Positions 1 to 7,744 of a stretch of DNA of 64,000 nucleotides are shown piece after piece. Under the pieces are notes generated by a model. That model had not been told where the DNA came from. It searched no databases and worked only from the letters and a program-made list of their open reading frames with translations. Source of the DNA: Bifidobacterium stellenboschense (GTDB taxonomy: Bacteria > Actinomycetota > Actinomycetes > Actinomycetales > Bifidobacteriaceae); contig NZ_JGZP01000015.1 in the NCBI RefSeq assembly GCF_000741785.1, positions 1 through 64,000 of the forward strand. The letters are read 5' to 3'. The stretch's first letter is position 1; every line of letters begins with the position of its first letter. A program made the translations under genes and the position numbers.

Positions 1-206
1 ACCGCCCGCGCCGCCCGTCGCGTCGGCGCCGTTGACTGCCGCCCGCGCCGCCGGTCGCACCGACCGCAGCCGGGAACGATGCCGGAACCGATGCCTCCGA
101 CGGAGACGCGGACGCCGCCGCGCACGACGCCGCCGGCATGAAGACCGACGACGCGCCCGCCGCGACCGCCGACGACGAGAAGACGAACGAGGAGGAGACC
201 CGATGA
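1..206 (+). CDS. ftsE: FtsE C-terminal end (partial, apparent frame jump)
   Basis: This is the tail of the ATPase partner of FtsX, cut by the window start. From position 36 to the TGA at 204-206 one frame encodes an acidic Ala/Asp/Glu-rich extension that ends in an ATGA overlap with ftsX, as expected of ftsEX. That frame has a TGA at 33-35. The matching Pro/Ala-rich coding (PPAPPVA) upstream of it lies in a different frame. The two PPAPPVA copies start at 2 and 39, a pitch of 37 nt, so the repeat itself moves the frame by one base. The identity rests on the position before ftsX, since no ATPase motif lies inside the window. The shift could be a sequencing error or a real slippage mutation in a dispensable tail. 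Confidence 0.55.
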
Positions 207-1126
207 GGGCGCGATTCATCCTTTCCGAAACCTGGACGAGCCTCAAGCGCAACGTGCCGATGATTGTGTCGGTCATGCTCGTCACCTTCATCTCCTTCGT
301 GTTCATCGGCGCGTCCGCGCTCATGCAGGCGCAGGTGACTCGCGCGAAGGGCGAATGGTACGACAAGGTCGAGGTGATCGTGTGGCTCTGCCCGGACGGC
401 ACCAGCCAGGCCGCCAGCTGCGCGACCGGCAAGGCGCCCACGCAGCAGGAGATCGTCGAACTGGAGGACTTCATCCACCAGGAGCTGCGCGACAACGTCT
501 CGAAGATCTCCTACGTGAGCCGTGAGGACTTCTTCAAGAACACGTTCCTCAAGCAGTACCCGAACGGCGAATACCAGGGCCGCACGCTCACCGCCGCCGA
601 CATGCAGGACTCGCTGCAGTTGAAGCTCAAGGACCCGACCAAGTACAAGATGGTCGCCGAAGTGCTCAACGGCAAGACCGGCGTCGAGGAGGTCGTCGAC
701 CAGAAGCAGATCTTCGACCCCGTGTTCGCCGTGCTCAACCGCGCGACCGTCGTCACCGTCGTGCTCGCCGTCGTGATGGTCGTCGTCGCGATCCTGCTGA
801 CCGGCACGACGATCCGCATGTCCGCCGCGTCGCGCAAGAACGAGACGGAGATCATGCGCCTCGTCGGCGCGTCCAACTGGACGATCCGGCTGCCGTTCAT
901 CCTCGAAGGCGTGGTCGCCTCGCTCGTCGGCTCGCTGCTCGCCGCCGGCGCGCTCGCCGCGATCGTGCAGGTGTTCATCACCGACGGCATCGCCAAGTCC
1001 GTCAGCTGGATGCCGTTCGTCACGCAGGGCACCGTGTGGCTCGTCGCGCCCGCGCTCGTCGCCGGCGCCGTGCTGCTGTCCGTCATCGCGTCCGCAGTCT
1101 CGCTGAGCCGATACCTCAAGGCGTGA
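203..1126 (+). CDS. ftsX: Cell division protein FtsX
   Basis: FtsX is the integral membrane partner of FtsE and controls peptidoglycan hydrolases at the septum. The protein has 307 residues and starts MRARFILSETW. A first membrane segment lies near residues 20-43 and is followed by a large extracytoplasmic loop. Three further membrane segments form a C-terminal FtsX permease domain with the family-like stretch NETEIMRLVGASNWTIR. The ATG at 203 was chosen because it overlaps the ftsE stop (ATGA) and follows GGAGGAG. Upstream in-frame codons are Arg-rich, out-of-frame reading of ftsE. A secreted CHAP hydrolase follows and could be the enzyme that FtsEX activates. The identity is secure. Confidence 0.95.
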   Translation: MRARFILSETWTSLKRNVPMIVSVMLVTFISFVFIGASALMQAQVTRAKGEWYDKVEVIVWLCPDGTSQAASCATGKAPTQQEIVELEDFIHQELRDNVSKISYVSREDFFKNTFLKQYPNGEYQGRTLTAADMQDSLQLKLKDPTKYKMVAEVLNGKTGVEEVVDQKQIFDPVFAVLNRATVVTVVLAVVMVVVAILLTGTTIRMSAASRKNETEIMRLVGASNWTIRLPFILEGVVASLVGSLLAAGALAAIVQVFITDGIAKSVSWMPFVTQGTVWLVAPALVAGAVLLSVIASAVSLSRYLKA

Positions 1127-1237
1127 CGGCGTCCGCATACGTTGGAATACCGGGCGCTACGCCCATGACATGACGGAGGTTGCCGTATCAGGAACCTCCG
1201 TTACAATGTGCGGGAGTAACCCGAAGGAAGGACCGAA

Positions 1238-2659
1238 GTGTTGAAACGTTCGAAGACGTTGCAGGCCGGACTCGGATTCATCGTATCCGCCGCGTTGGCG
1301 GGGGCGTGCGGCCTCGCCATGACCGCTGCCTACGTGCCCGAGGCCAAGGCCGTCTCCGTTCAGGAATACCAGCAGAAGGTGGCCAGCCACGCGGATCTCA
1401 AATCCAAGCTCGCCGGCGTGAATAGCGCGCTCGCCAACCAGATCATCGAACTGGATTCGCTGGCCAACGAGCAGATCCCCGCCGCGCAGGAGGCCGCCAC
1501 GAAGGCGCAGCAGGCCGCGCAGCAGGCGCAGGACCTCGCCGACGCCACCACCGAGCGCCTGAACGCGGCCAAGAAGGACAAGGCCGACCTCGAGCAGAAG
1601 ATCAAGGACACGGGCATCGAATACGACGACGCGAAGGACTCCGTCGCCGAATCCGCGCGTGACAGCTTCCACGGCTCGCAGGCGTCCACGGTGATGAGCG
1701 TCGTCACCAACGCGACCACCACCGACGATTTCGTCAACCAGATGCAGTCCGACGCGGCGGCCACGCGTTCCGCGGCCAACGCGGCCAACGAGGCGGCCAT
1801 CTCGATGAACACGTCGATGAACCGCAAGGACCGTCTGGCCGCCATCGAGGACCAGATCACCCAGCTCAAGAACCAGGCCGACAAGCAGGCCGCCAGCGCT
1901 CAGGCCGCCGCCGAGGACGCGGCCGCCAAGCAGGCGTCGCTCGAAGCGCTGCAGGCCAAGGGCACGGCCGCGCGCGAATCGCTCGAATCGCAGAAGAGCA
2001 GCCTGACCACGCAGGAGGCCAAGGAGGCGGCCGACATCGCCTCGCTGCAGGCGCAGCTCGCCTCGCAGAGCACCAGCAACAACTACACGCCGGGTTCCGG
2101 CGGCCAGCAGCAGTCCAGCGGCGGTTCGACCGGCGGATACACGGGCGGCGGCTCCACGTCGACCGGCGGTACCAGCTCGGGCGGCTCGACCTCCGGCGGC
2201 TCGACCGGCGGCGGCACCGCCAACGGCATGGACTACGCCGTGCCCGGCAGCTGCCCCGAAGGCTCCAGCTTCTGCTACGGCCACAACACCGGCAACACGG
2301 TGGGCGGCTCCGCCTACCCGGCCCGCCAGTGCACGCTGTGGGCGTACATCCGCCGCTCCCAGCTGAGCCTGCCGGTCGGCTCGTACATGGGCAACGGCGG
2401 CCAGTGGGCGGCCACCGCACGCGGTCTGGGCTACTACGTGAACAACACGCCGCACGTCGGCGCCGCCATGGTGTTCCTGCCCGGCCAGAGCGTCGGCGGC
2501 CACTGGACGGCCGACTGGCAGTACGGCCACGTCGCGGTCGTCGAGCGCGTCAACTCCGACGGCTCCGTGTTCATCTCCGAAGGCGGCACCGGCTTCGCCA
2601 CCTTCCCGGCGTGGGAGACCATCTCCAACGCGGGCGCCTACCAGTACGTCCACTACTGA
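1238..2659 (+). CDS. Secreted coiled-coil CHAP-domain peptidoglycan hydrolase
   Basis: The product is a 473-residue predicted cell-wall hydrolase. It has an N-terminal signal segment (about residues 8-33), a long Ala/Gln/Lys-rich coiled coil (about 40-280), a Gly/Ser/Thr linker, and a C-terminal CHAP domain. The CHAP domain shows the catalytic-type Cys in ARQCTLWAY and the His in YGHVAVVE. This layout matches PcsB-like hydrolases that FtsX activates, and the gene lies just downstream of ftsX. The start is GTG 1238, about five bases after GAAGGAAGGA; TTG 1241 is an alternative. The cleavage type (amidase or endopeptidase) cannot be read from the sequence. Confidence 0.9.
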   Translation: MLKRSKTLQAGLGFIVSAALAGACGLAMTAAYVPEAKAVSVQEYQQKVASHADLKSKLAGVNSALANQIIELDSLANEQIPAAQEAATKAQQAAQQAQDLADATTERLNAAKKDKADLEQKIKDTGIEYDDAKDSVAESARDSFHGSQASTVMSVVTNATTTDDFVNQMQSDAAATRSAANAANEAAISMNTSMNRKDRLAAIEDQITQLKNQADKQAASAQAAAEDAAAKQASLEALQAKGTAARESLESQKSSLTTQEAKEAADIASLQAQLASQSTSNNYTPGSGGQQQSSGGSTGGYTGGGSTSTGGTSSGGSTSGGSTGGGTANGMDYAVPGSCPEGSSFCYGHNTGNTVGGSAYPARQCTLWAYIRRSQLSLPVGSYMGNGGQWAATARGLGYYVNNTPHVGAAMVFLPGQSVGGHWTADWQYGHVAVVERVNSDGSVFISEGGTGFATFPAWETISNAGAYQYVHY

Positions 2660-2725
2660 TCGGTTGATCGGCGCGCGCGGGTCGCACCCCGCACGCGAAC
2701 GGGCCGCTACGCGCTACGCGATGGG

Positions 2726-2758
2726 GAAGCGCCGCCAGGCTTCGGCCGGCGGCGCTTC
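2726..2758 (+). terminator. Hairpin between the CHAP hydrolase and smpB
   Basis: An 11-bp perfect inverted repeat (GAAGCGCCGCC / GGCGGCGCTTC) surrounds an 11-nt loop. It lies 67 bases after the CHAP gene stop and is probably a terminator, although no long T-run follows. Confidence 0.5.
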
Positions 2759-2812
2759 GTGCTATCGTGTTGTGGTTCGCGGGACAACGACGACAAGGAA
2801 GGGAGGTCCCCG

Positions 2813-3292
2813 ATGGCCAAGGAGGAGGGGACGAAGCTCATCGTCCAGAACAAGAAGGCGCGTCACGACTACGTCATCGAGGACAAGTACGAGGCCGGCG
2901 TCGTGCTCACCGGCACCGAGGTGAAGTCGCTGCGCGAGGGGCGCGCCTCGCTCGCCGAGGCGTTCGTCAGCATCGACCGTCGCAACGAGATCTGGCTGGA
3001 AGGCGCGAACATCCCCGAATACCTGAACGGCACGTGGAACAACCATGCGCCCAAGCGCAAGCGCAAGCTGCTGCTGCACGAGCGCGAGATCCTGAAGCTC
3101 GCCCGCCAGATCGAGGCGAAGGGCTACACGATCGTGCCGATCAGCCTGTACTTCAAGAACGGGCGCGTCAAGGCGGAGATCGCGCTGGCGCGGGGCAAGC
3201 GCGAATTCGACAAGCGTCAGGCGCTGCGCGAGGCGCAGGACAAGCGCGAGGCGCTGCGTGCCATGCGCTACGCCAACAAGCGCTCCCACTGA
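2813..3292 (+). CDS. smpB: SsrA-binding protein SmpB
   Basis: SmpB binds tmRNA and delivers it to stalled ribosomes in trans-translation. The protein has 159 residues, the usual length. It has family landmarks: NKKARHDYVIEDKYEAG near the N-terminus, LTGTEVKSLREG, the ARGKREFDKRQ stretch, and a basic C-terminal tail. The start is ATG 2813, preceded by GGGAGGTCC. The in-frame codons upstream are not SmpB-like. No tmRNA gene was recognised nearby. Confidence 0.96.
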   Translation: MAKEEGTKLIVQNKKARHDYVIEDKYEAGVVLTGTEVKSLREGRASLAEAFVSIDRRNEIWLEGANIPEYLNGTWNNHAPKRKRKLLLHEREILKLARQIEAKGYTIVPISLYFKNGRVKAEIALARGKREFDKRQALREAQDKREALRAMRYANKRSH

Positions 3293-3328
3293 CGCTCTCT
3301 CTCCTCACCACCCACCACCCAACTGCAA

Positions 3329-3451
3329 CCTCCCATGGTGCGGCAAACTCCCCATGGTGCGGTAAACGAAAATGGCTTGAAACCGCCGTTTCCTTGCAAT
3401 GGTGCGGTTTGGTGTTACCGCACCATGGGGGAGAGACCGCACCATGGGAGG
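3329..3451. repeat. Long imperfect palindrome built from ACCGCACCATGGG units
   Basis: Two 37-nt arms (3329-3365 and 3415-3451) are reverse complements except for a six-base block in the middle. Each arm carries two copies of CCATGGTGCGG or its complement. A further ATGGTGCGG lies in the 49-nt loop. The element fills much of the 306-bp gap between smpB and the first amino-acid receptor. No protein-coding signal was seen. It may be a folded RNA, a multi-site operator or a repetitive extragenic element. Confidence 0.7.
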
Positions 3452-3598
3452 TGAGGCGGGGAGGGGAGAGGGGATGGGGGGTCCACGTTGTGGGACGTGG
3501 AGGTGAGATTTACGGGTTCGTAGCATAGGGAACCTACTCTCGCGAATCAGTCGGGAAACATACCCGCCCGACCGACATTCTCTGAGAGAGGAAAACCA

Positions 3599-4546
3599 AT
3601 GTCATTCAGCATGGGAATCAAAACCGTCACGGCCGCGGCATTGAGCGCGGCGATGCTGTTCGCCACCGCCGCCTGCGGCACCTCGGACGCGTCCGACTCG
3701 TCCGCGTCCGGCTCCGGCTCGTCCGATTCGTCGTCCAAGATCGAAAGCTTCGACGTCTCCGGCATCCAGAAGGACGAGGAGATCGCCAAGCTCCTGCCCG
3801 AATCCGTCACCAAGGACGGCGTGCTCACCGTCGGCACCGACACCTCCTACGCCCCGGCCGAGTTCCTCGCCGAGGACGGCAAGACCCCGGTCGGCTACGA
3901 CGTCGACCTCACCAAGGCGCTCGGTAAGGTGTTCGGACTCAAGACCGAGAACGTGACCAGCACGTTCGACTCGATCATCCCGTCCGTCGGCTCCAAGTAC
4001 GACCTTGGCATCAGCTCGTTCACGATCACCCCGGAGCGCGCCCAGGCCGTCGACTTCGTCAGCTACTACAAGGCCGGCTCCACGTGGGTCGTCAAGAAGG
4101 GCAACCCCGAGAAGTTCGACTCCTCGAACCTGTGCGGCCTCAAGATCGCAGTCCAGACCGGCACCACCCAGGAGGAGGAGGTCACCGCCGCCGACAAGAA
4201 GTGCCCGGCCGACAAGAAGATCGACATCCTCTCCAACAAGCTGCAGACCGACGTGACCACCAACGTCGTCACCGGCAAGGCCGTCGCCTTCTACGCCGAC
4301 TCGCCCGTCGCCGGCTACGCGATCAGCCAGACCGGCGACCAGCTGGAATCCTACGGCGAGGACGTCGGTGTCGCCAAGCAGGGCGTCGCCATCAAGAAGG
4401 GCGACACCGCCACCGCCGAAGCCGTGCAGAAGGCCATCCAGAAGCTGATGGACGACGGCACGTACACGAAGCTGCTCGACCACTGGGGCGTCAAGTCCGG
4501 TGCCATCGACAAGGCCGAGATCAACCCGACCGACGCGGAAGGCTGA
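3599..4546 (+). CDS. Polar amino-acid ABC transporter substrate-binding lipoprotein (first copy)
   Basis: This is a 315-residue extracellular receptor of the SBP family 3 type (glutamine/glutamate/cystine class). It has a lipoprotein signal with lipobox TAAC (Cys near residue 26), a Ser/Asp linker, then the receptor fold. Typical stretches are LTVGTDTSYAPAEF, VGYDVDLTKAL and KYDLGISSFTITPERAQAVDF. The sequence ends AINPTDAEG-like, matching the adjacent second receptor. It is probably part of one importer with the downstream receptor, permease and ATPase. The exact ligand cannot be told from the sequence; glutamine is the usual annotation. Confidence 0.9.
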   Translation: MSFSMGIKTVTAAALSAAMLFATAACGTSDASDSSASGSGSSDSSSKIESFDVSGIQKDEEIAKLLPESVTKDGVLTVGTDTSYAPAEFLAEDGKTPVGYDVDLTKALGKVFGLKTENVTSTFDSIIPSVGSKYDLGISSFTITPERAQAVDFVSYYKAGSTWVVKKGNPEKFDSSNLCGLKIAVQTGTTQEEEVTAADKKCPADKKIDILSNKLQTDVTTNVVTGKAVAFYADSPVAGYAISQTGDQLESYGEDVGVAKQGVAIKKGDTATAEAVQKAIQKLMDDGTYTKLLDHWGVKSGAIDKAEINPTDAEG

Positions 4547-4758
4547 TCGTCGCCGCGGGCGGGGTTAACCGTTTCGTAGTATCCGGCCCGTATCATCGCG
4601 AGACAGCGATACGCATCGCATTGCATATGTATGCACTATCGTGTATATATGCTTGCATGACGGAACGGAAGACGGCCGTCGTGATGAACGCATCATCGCG
4701 GCGGCCGCTTCCCGTTCCACGAAACGAAGCAGAAGAACCAGAAGAGAAGAAGGACACC

Positions 4759-5700
4759 ATGTCGTTCACCACGAAGATGAAGACCATCGCGGCCGCCGCG
4801 CTCAGCGTCGCCGTGCTGCTGCCGCTCGCCGCCTGCGGCACCACCGACGATTCCGCGAGCACCGGCGCCTCCGGCTCCGACACCGCCACCATCACCAGCT
4901 ACGACGTCTCCGGCGTCAAGAAGGACGAGGAGATCGCCAAGCTGCTGCCCGAATCCGTCACCAAGGACGGCAAGCTCACCATCGGCACCAACCCGTCCTA
5001 CGCGCCGGCCGAATTCCTCGACGCCGACGGCAAGACCCAGATCGGCTACGACATGGACCTCGCCCGCGCCCTCGGCAACGTGTTCGGCCTCAAGACCGAG
5101 ATCGTCTCCTCCAACTTCGACACGATCATCCCGGCCATCGGCTCCAAGTACGACCTCGGCATCGCCGCGTTCACCATCACCCCCGACCGCATGAAGTCCG
5201 TCGACTTCGTCTCCTACTTCACCGCCGGCATGGGCTACGCCGTCAAGAAGGGCAACCCGAACAAGGTGAACGAGAACGACCTGTGCGGCCTCAAGGTCGC
5301 CGTCGAGACCGGCACCGTCGAGGAGACCGCCATCAACGAGACCGCCAAGAAGTGCAAGGCCGACGGCAAGAAGGACATCGAGATCCAGTCCTCCAAGCAG
5401 CAGACCGACGCCACCACCGCCGTCGTCACCGGCAAGGCCGACGTGTTCTTCGCCGACTCGCCGGTCGTCGGCTACGCGATCGCCCAGACCGACGGCCAGC
5501 TCGAACAGCTTGGCAAGGACTTCGACTCCGTGCCGAACGCTATCGCCATCAAGAAGGGCGACGCCGGCACCGTCGAAGCCGTGCAGAAGGGCATGCAGAA
5601 GCTCATGGACGACGGCACCTACGACAAGATTCTCAAGCACTGGGGCGTCGAATCCGGCGCGCTGAAGACCGCCGAGGTCAACCCGGACGTCGAAGGCTGA
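4759..5700 (+). CDS. Polar amino-acid ABC transporter substrate-binding lipoprotein (second copy)
   Basis: This 313-residue paralogue of the preceding gene shares DEEIAKLLPESVTKDG and most fold landmarks. It has its own lipobox (LAAC) and a divergent linker. The ATG at 4759 was chosen because it begins the signal peptide MSFTTKMKTIAAAALS after AGAAGAAGGACACC. The open frame extends far upstream only as an out-of-frame reading of the first copy. The 212-bp gap before it contains an AT-rich stretch near 4620-4655 (TATATAT), so it may have its own promoter. Two receptors serving one permease could widen the substrate range. Confidence 0.9.
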   Translation: MSFTTKMKTIAAAALSVAVLLPLAACGTTDDSASTGASGSDTATITSYDVSGVKKDEEIAKLLPESVTKDGKLTIGTNPSYAPAEFLDADGKTQIGYDMDLARALGNVFGLKTEIVSSNFDTIIPAIGSKYDLGIAAFTITPDRMKSVDFVSYFTAGMGYAVKKGNPNKVNENDLCGLKVAVETGTVEETAINETAKKCKADGKKDIEIQSSKQQTDATTAVVTGKADVFFADSPVVGYAIAQTDGQLEQLGKDFDSVPNAIAIKKGDAGTVEAVQKGMQKLMDDGTYDKILKHWGVESGALKTAEVNPDVEG

Positions 5701-5725
5701 GCGAAGCACCACTAAGGAGCCGAAC

Positions 5726-6709
5726 ATGGCAAAGAAACAAGTCGATGGCGAAGGACTGAACATCCCGAACCGCATCAAGGCGCTGCCCGTCAAAAGCCCG
5801 GGGCCCATCGTGGCCGCCGTGATCGTCGTGCTGCTCGCCGCGATGCTCATCCAGGGGCTCGTCACCAATCCGCGACTGGACTGGCCGACCGTCTGGAAGT
5901 ACCTGTTCAACGAGAACGTGCTCGAAGGCATCGGCTACACGCTGATCCTCACCGTGCTCTCCATGGTCGTCGCGATCATCCTGTCGGTGATCCTCGCGAT
6001 CATGCGCAAGTCCGTCAACCCGGTGCTGCGCGGCGTGAGCTGGTTCTTCATCTGGTTCTTCCGCGGCACGCCTGTGTACACGCAGCTCGTGTTCTGGGGC
6101 CTGTTCTCCGTGCTCATCCCGAAGATCAGCCTCGGCATCCCGTTCACCGACATCGCGTTCTGGAGCATCGACTCCTCGGTGGTCATCACCGCGTTCAACG
6201 CCGCATGGATCGGCCTCGCCCTCAACGAGGCCGCCTACCTGTCCGAGATCGTGCGCGCCGGCCTCGAAGCCGTCGACCCCGGCCAGACCGAGGCGGCGCA
6301 GGCGCTCGGCATGAGCCGCACGCTCATCATGCGCCGCATCATCCTGCCGCAGGCCATGCGCATCATCATCCCGCCCACCGGCAACGAGACCATCGGCATG
6401 CTCAAGACCACGTCCCTCGTGCTCGCCGTGCCGTTCACGCTCGAACTGCAGTTCGCGACCAACGCGATCGCCAACCGCATCTACAAGCCGATCCCGCTGC
6501 TCATCGTGGCCTGCATCTGGTACCTGCTCATCACGTCCATCCTGATGGTCATCCAGTCCCGCCTCGAAAAGCACTTCGGCAAGGGCTTCGACGCCCGGCC
6601 GGTCGGCTCGCGCGGCAAGCAGCCGCCGCTGCCCGGCAAGACCGAAGGCGAGCCGAAGGACAATGTCGACAAGCTCAACGACGCCACGTTCAGCGGGCTC
6701 ACGGCGTGA
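5726..6709 (+). CDS. Polar amino-acid ABC transporter permease
   Basis: A 327-residue inner-membrane permease of the HisMQ/GlnP family. The first membrane helix is near residues 30-50 and is followed by the conserved transmembrane domain. [14 protein letters not shown] is the family signature. The EAA-type loop that contacts the ATPase reads [18 protein letters not shown] hydrophilic tail of about 40 residues follows the last helix. It starts 25 bp after the second receptor with AAGGAG upstream, and the ATPase starts 19 bp after it, so this is one operon. Confidence 0.93.
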   Translation: MAKKQVDGEGLNIPNRIKALPVKSPGPIVAAVIVVLLAAMLIQGLVTNPRLDWPTVWKYLFNENVLEGIGYTLILTVLSMVVAIILSVILAIMRKSVNPVLRGVSWFFIWFFRGTPVYTQLVFWGLFSVLIPKISLGIPFTDIAFWSIDSSVVITAFNAAWIGLALNEAAYLSEIVRAGLEAVDPGQTEAAQALGMSRTLIMRRIILPQAMRIIIPPTGNETIGMLKTTSLVLAVPFTLELQFATNAIANRIYKPIPLLIVACIWYLLITSILMVIQSRLEKHFGKGFDARPVGSRGKQPPLPGKTEGEPKDNVDKLNDATFSGLTA

Positions 6710-6728
6710 GCGGGAAGGAGAACACACG

Positions 6729-7547
6729 ATGACACAGACCAGCATCCCCGTGAACGCGCCCGCCACGCCGACCGCGGCCGTCCCGGCCGTCAAGGCCACG
6801 CAGGTGCACAAGGCGTTCGGCTCGCTGCACGTGCTCAAAGGCATCGACCTGACCGTCCAGCCCGGCACCGTGACCGTGATCCTCGGCCCCTCCGGCTCCG
6901 GCAAGTCCACGTTCCTGCGCCTCATCAACCAGCTCGAGACGATCACCGGCGGCTCCATCGAGGTCGACGGCGAACTCATCGGCTACAAGCACGTGACCAA
7001 AAACGGCCAGGACATGCTCCAGACCCTCAACGACAAGGAGATCGCCGCCCAGCGCTCCAAGCTCGGCATGGTCTTCCAGCGCTTCAACCTGTTCCCGCAC
7101 ATGACCGCGCTGGAGAACGTGATGGAGGCGCCCGTCCACGTCAAGCACATGAACAAGGCGCAGGCCAAGCAGCTCGCCATCCAGGAGCTGGAGCGCGTCG
7201 GACTCGGCGAACGCCTCAACTACTATCCGGCGGAACTGTCCGGCGGCCAGCAGCAGCGCGTCGCCATCGCGCGCGCCCTCGCCATGCAGCCGGAGATCAT
7301 GCTGTTCGACGAGCCCACGTCCGCGCTCGACCCGGAGCTCGTCGGCGAGGTCCTCAACGTCATGCTCTCGCTCGCCAAGGCCGGCATGACGATGGTCGTC
7401 GTCACGCACGAGATCGGATTCGCGCGCGAGGTCGCCGACCAGGTCGTGTTCATGGACGGCGGCGTGGTCGTCGAATCCGGCGGCCCCGAGATCATCGACC
7501 ACCCCACCGAACCGAGGTTCAAGGACTTCCTGCAGCACGTGCTGTAG
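6729..7547 (+). CDS. Polar amino-acid ABC transporter ATP-binding protein
   Basis: A 272-residue GlnQ/HisP-type ATPase. It shows Walker A (GPSGSGKST), Q-loop region [17 protein letters not shown], signature LSGGQQQR, Walker B ([14 protein letters not shown]) and switch His ([10 protein letters not shown]). The start is ATG 6729 after GGGAAGGAG; the in-frame codons upstream overlap the permease end and look spurious. It energises import of amino acids bound by the two upstream lipoproteins. It is followed by a strong inverted repeat. Confidence 0.94.
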   Translation: MTQTSIPVNAPATPTAAVPAVKATQVHKAFGSLHVLKGIDLTVQPGTVTVILGPSGSGKSTFLRLINQLETITGGSIEVDGELIGYKHVTKNGQDMLQTLNDKEIAAQRSKLGMVFQRFNLFPHMTALENVMEAPVHVKHMNKAQAKQLAIQELERVGLGERLNYYPAELSGGQQQRVAIARALAMQPEIMLFDEPTSALDPELVGEVLNVMLSLAKAGMTMVVVTHEIGFAREVADQVVFMDGGVVVESGGPEIIDHPTEPRFKDFLQHVL

Positions 7548-7583
7548 TTGTAAGTATTCCGTATGGTTTTCCGGTGTCCGCGA

Positions 7584-7665
7584 CGGGAGCCGGCATCCGA
7601 CGCCCGACACGCTCCGGGCCGCTCAGGCCAAGTCTTTACGGTCTGACATCGGATGCCGGCTCCCG
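7584..7665. terminator. 17-bp perfect inverted repeat after the amino-acid transporter
   Basis: Arms 7584-7600 and 7649-7665 (CGGGAGCCGGCATCCGA and its exact complement) enclose a 48-nt loop. It sits between the ATPase stop and glmS. It may be a terminator with a long loop, or a leader structure of glmS. No T-run follows. Confidence 0.45.
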
Positions 7666-7744
7666 CCGCTCGTTTCCGTGGTCATCCTGCGTCGTGCGCG
7701 AAGCGGTCCTCCCACGTTACGTTTTCTTGGTAGGGTAGGGGGCT

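Noticed and set aside
32-202. FtsE–FtsX fusion or a longer FtsX N-terminus
   Set aside because: The extra residues are almost all Arg, Asp and Glu from out-of-frame reading. A good ribosome site and the ATGA overlap fix the FtsX start at 203.
7584-7665. A glmS ribozyme/riboswitch upstream of glmS
   Set aside because: Only a simple long-loop inverted repeat is present, with no glmS ribozyme core. That class is known from Firmicutes rather than Actinobacteria.
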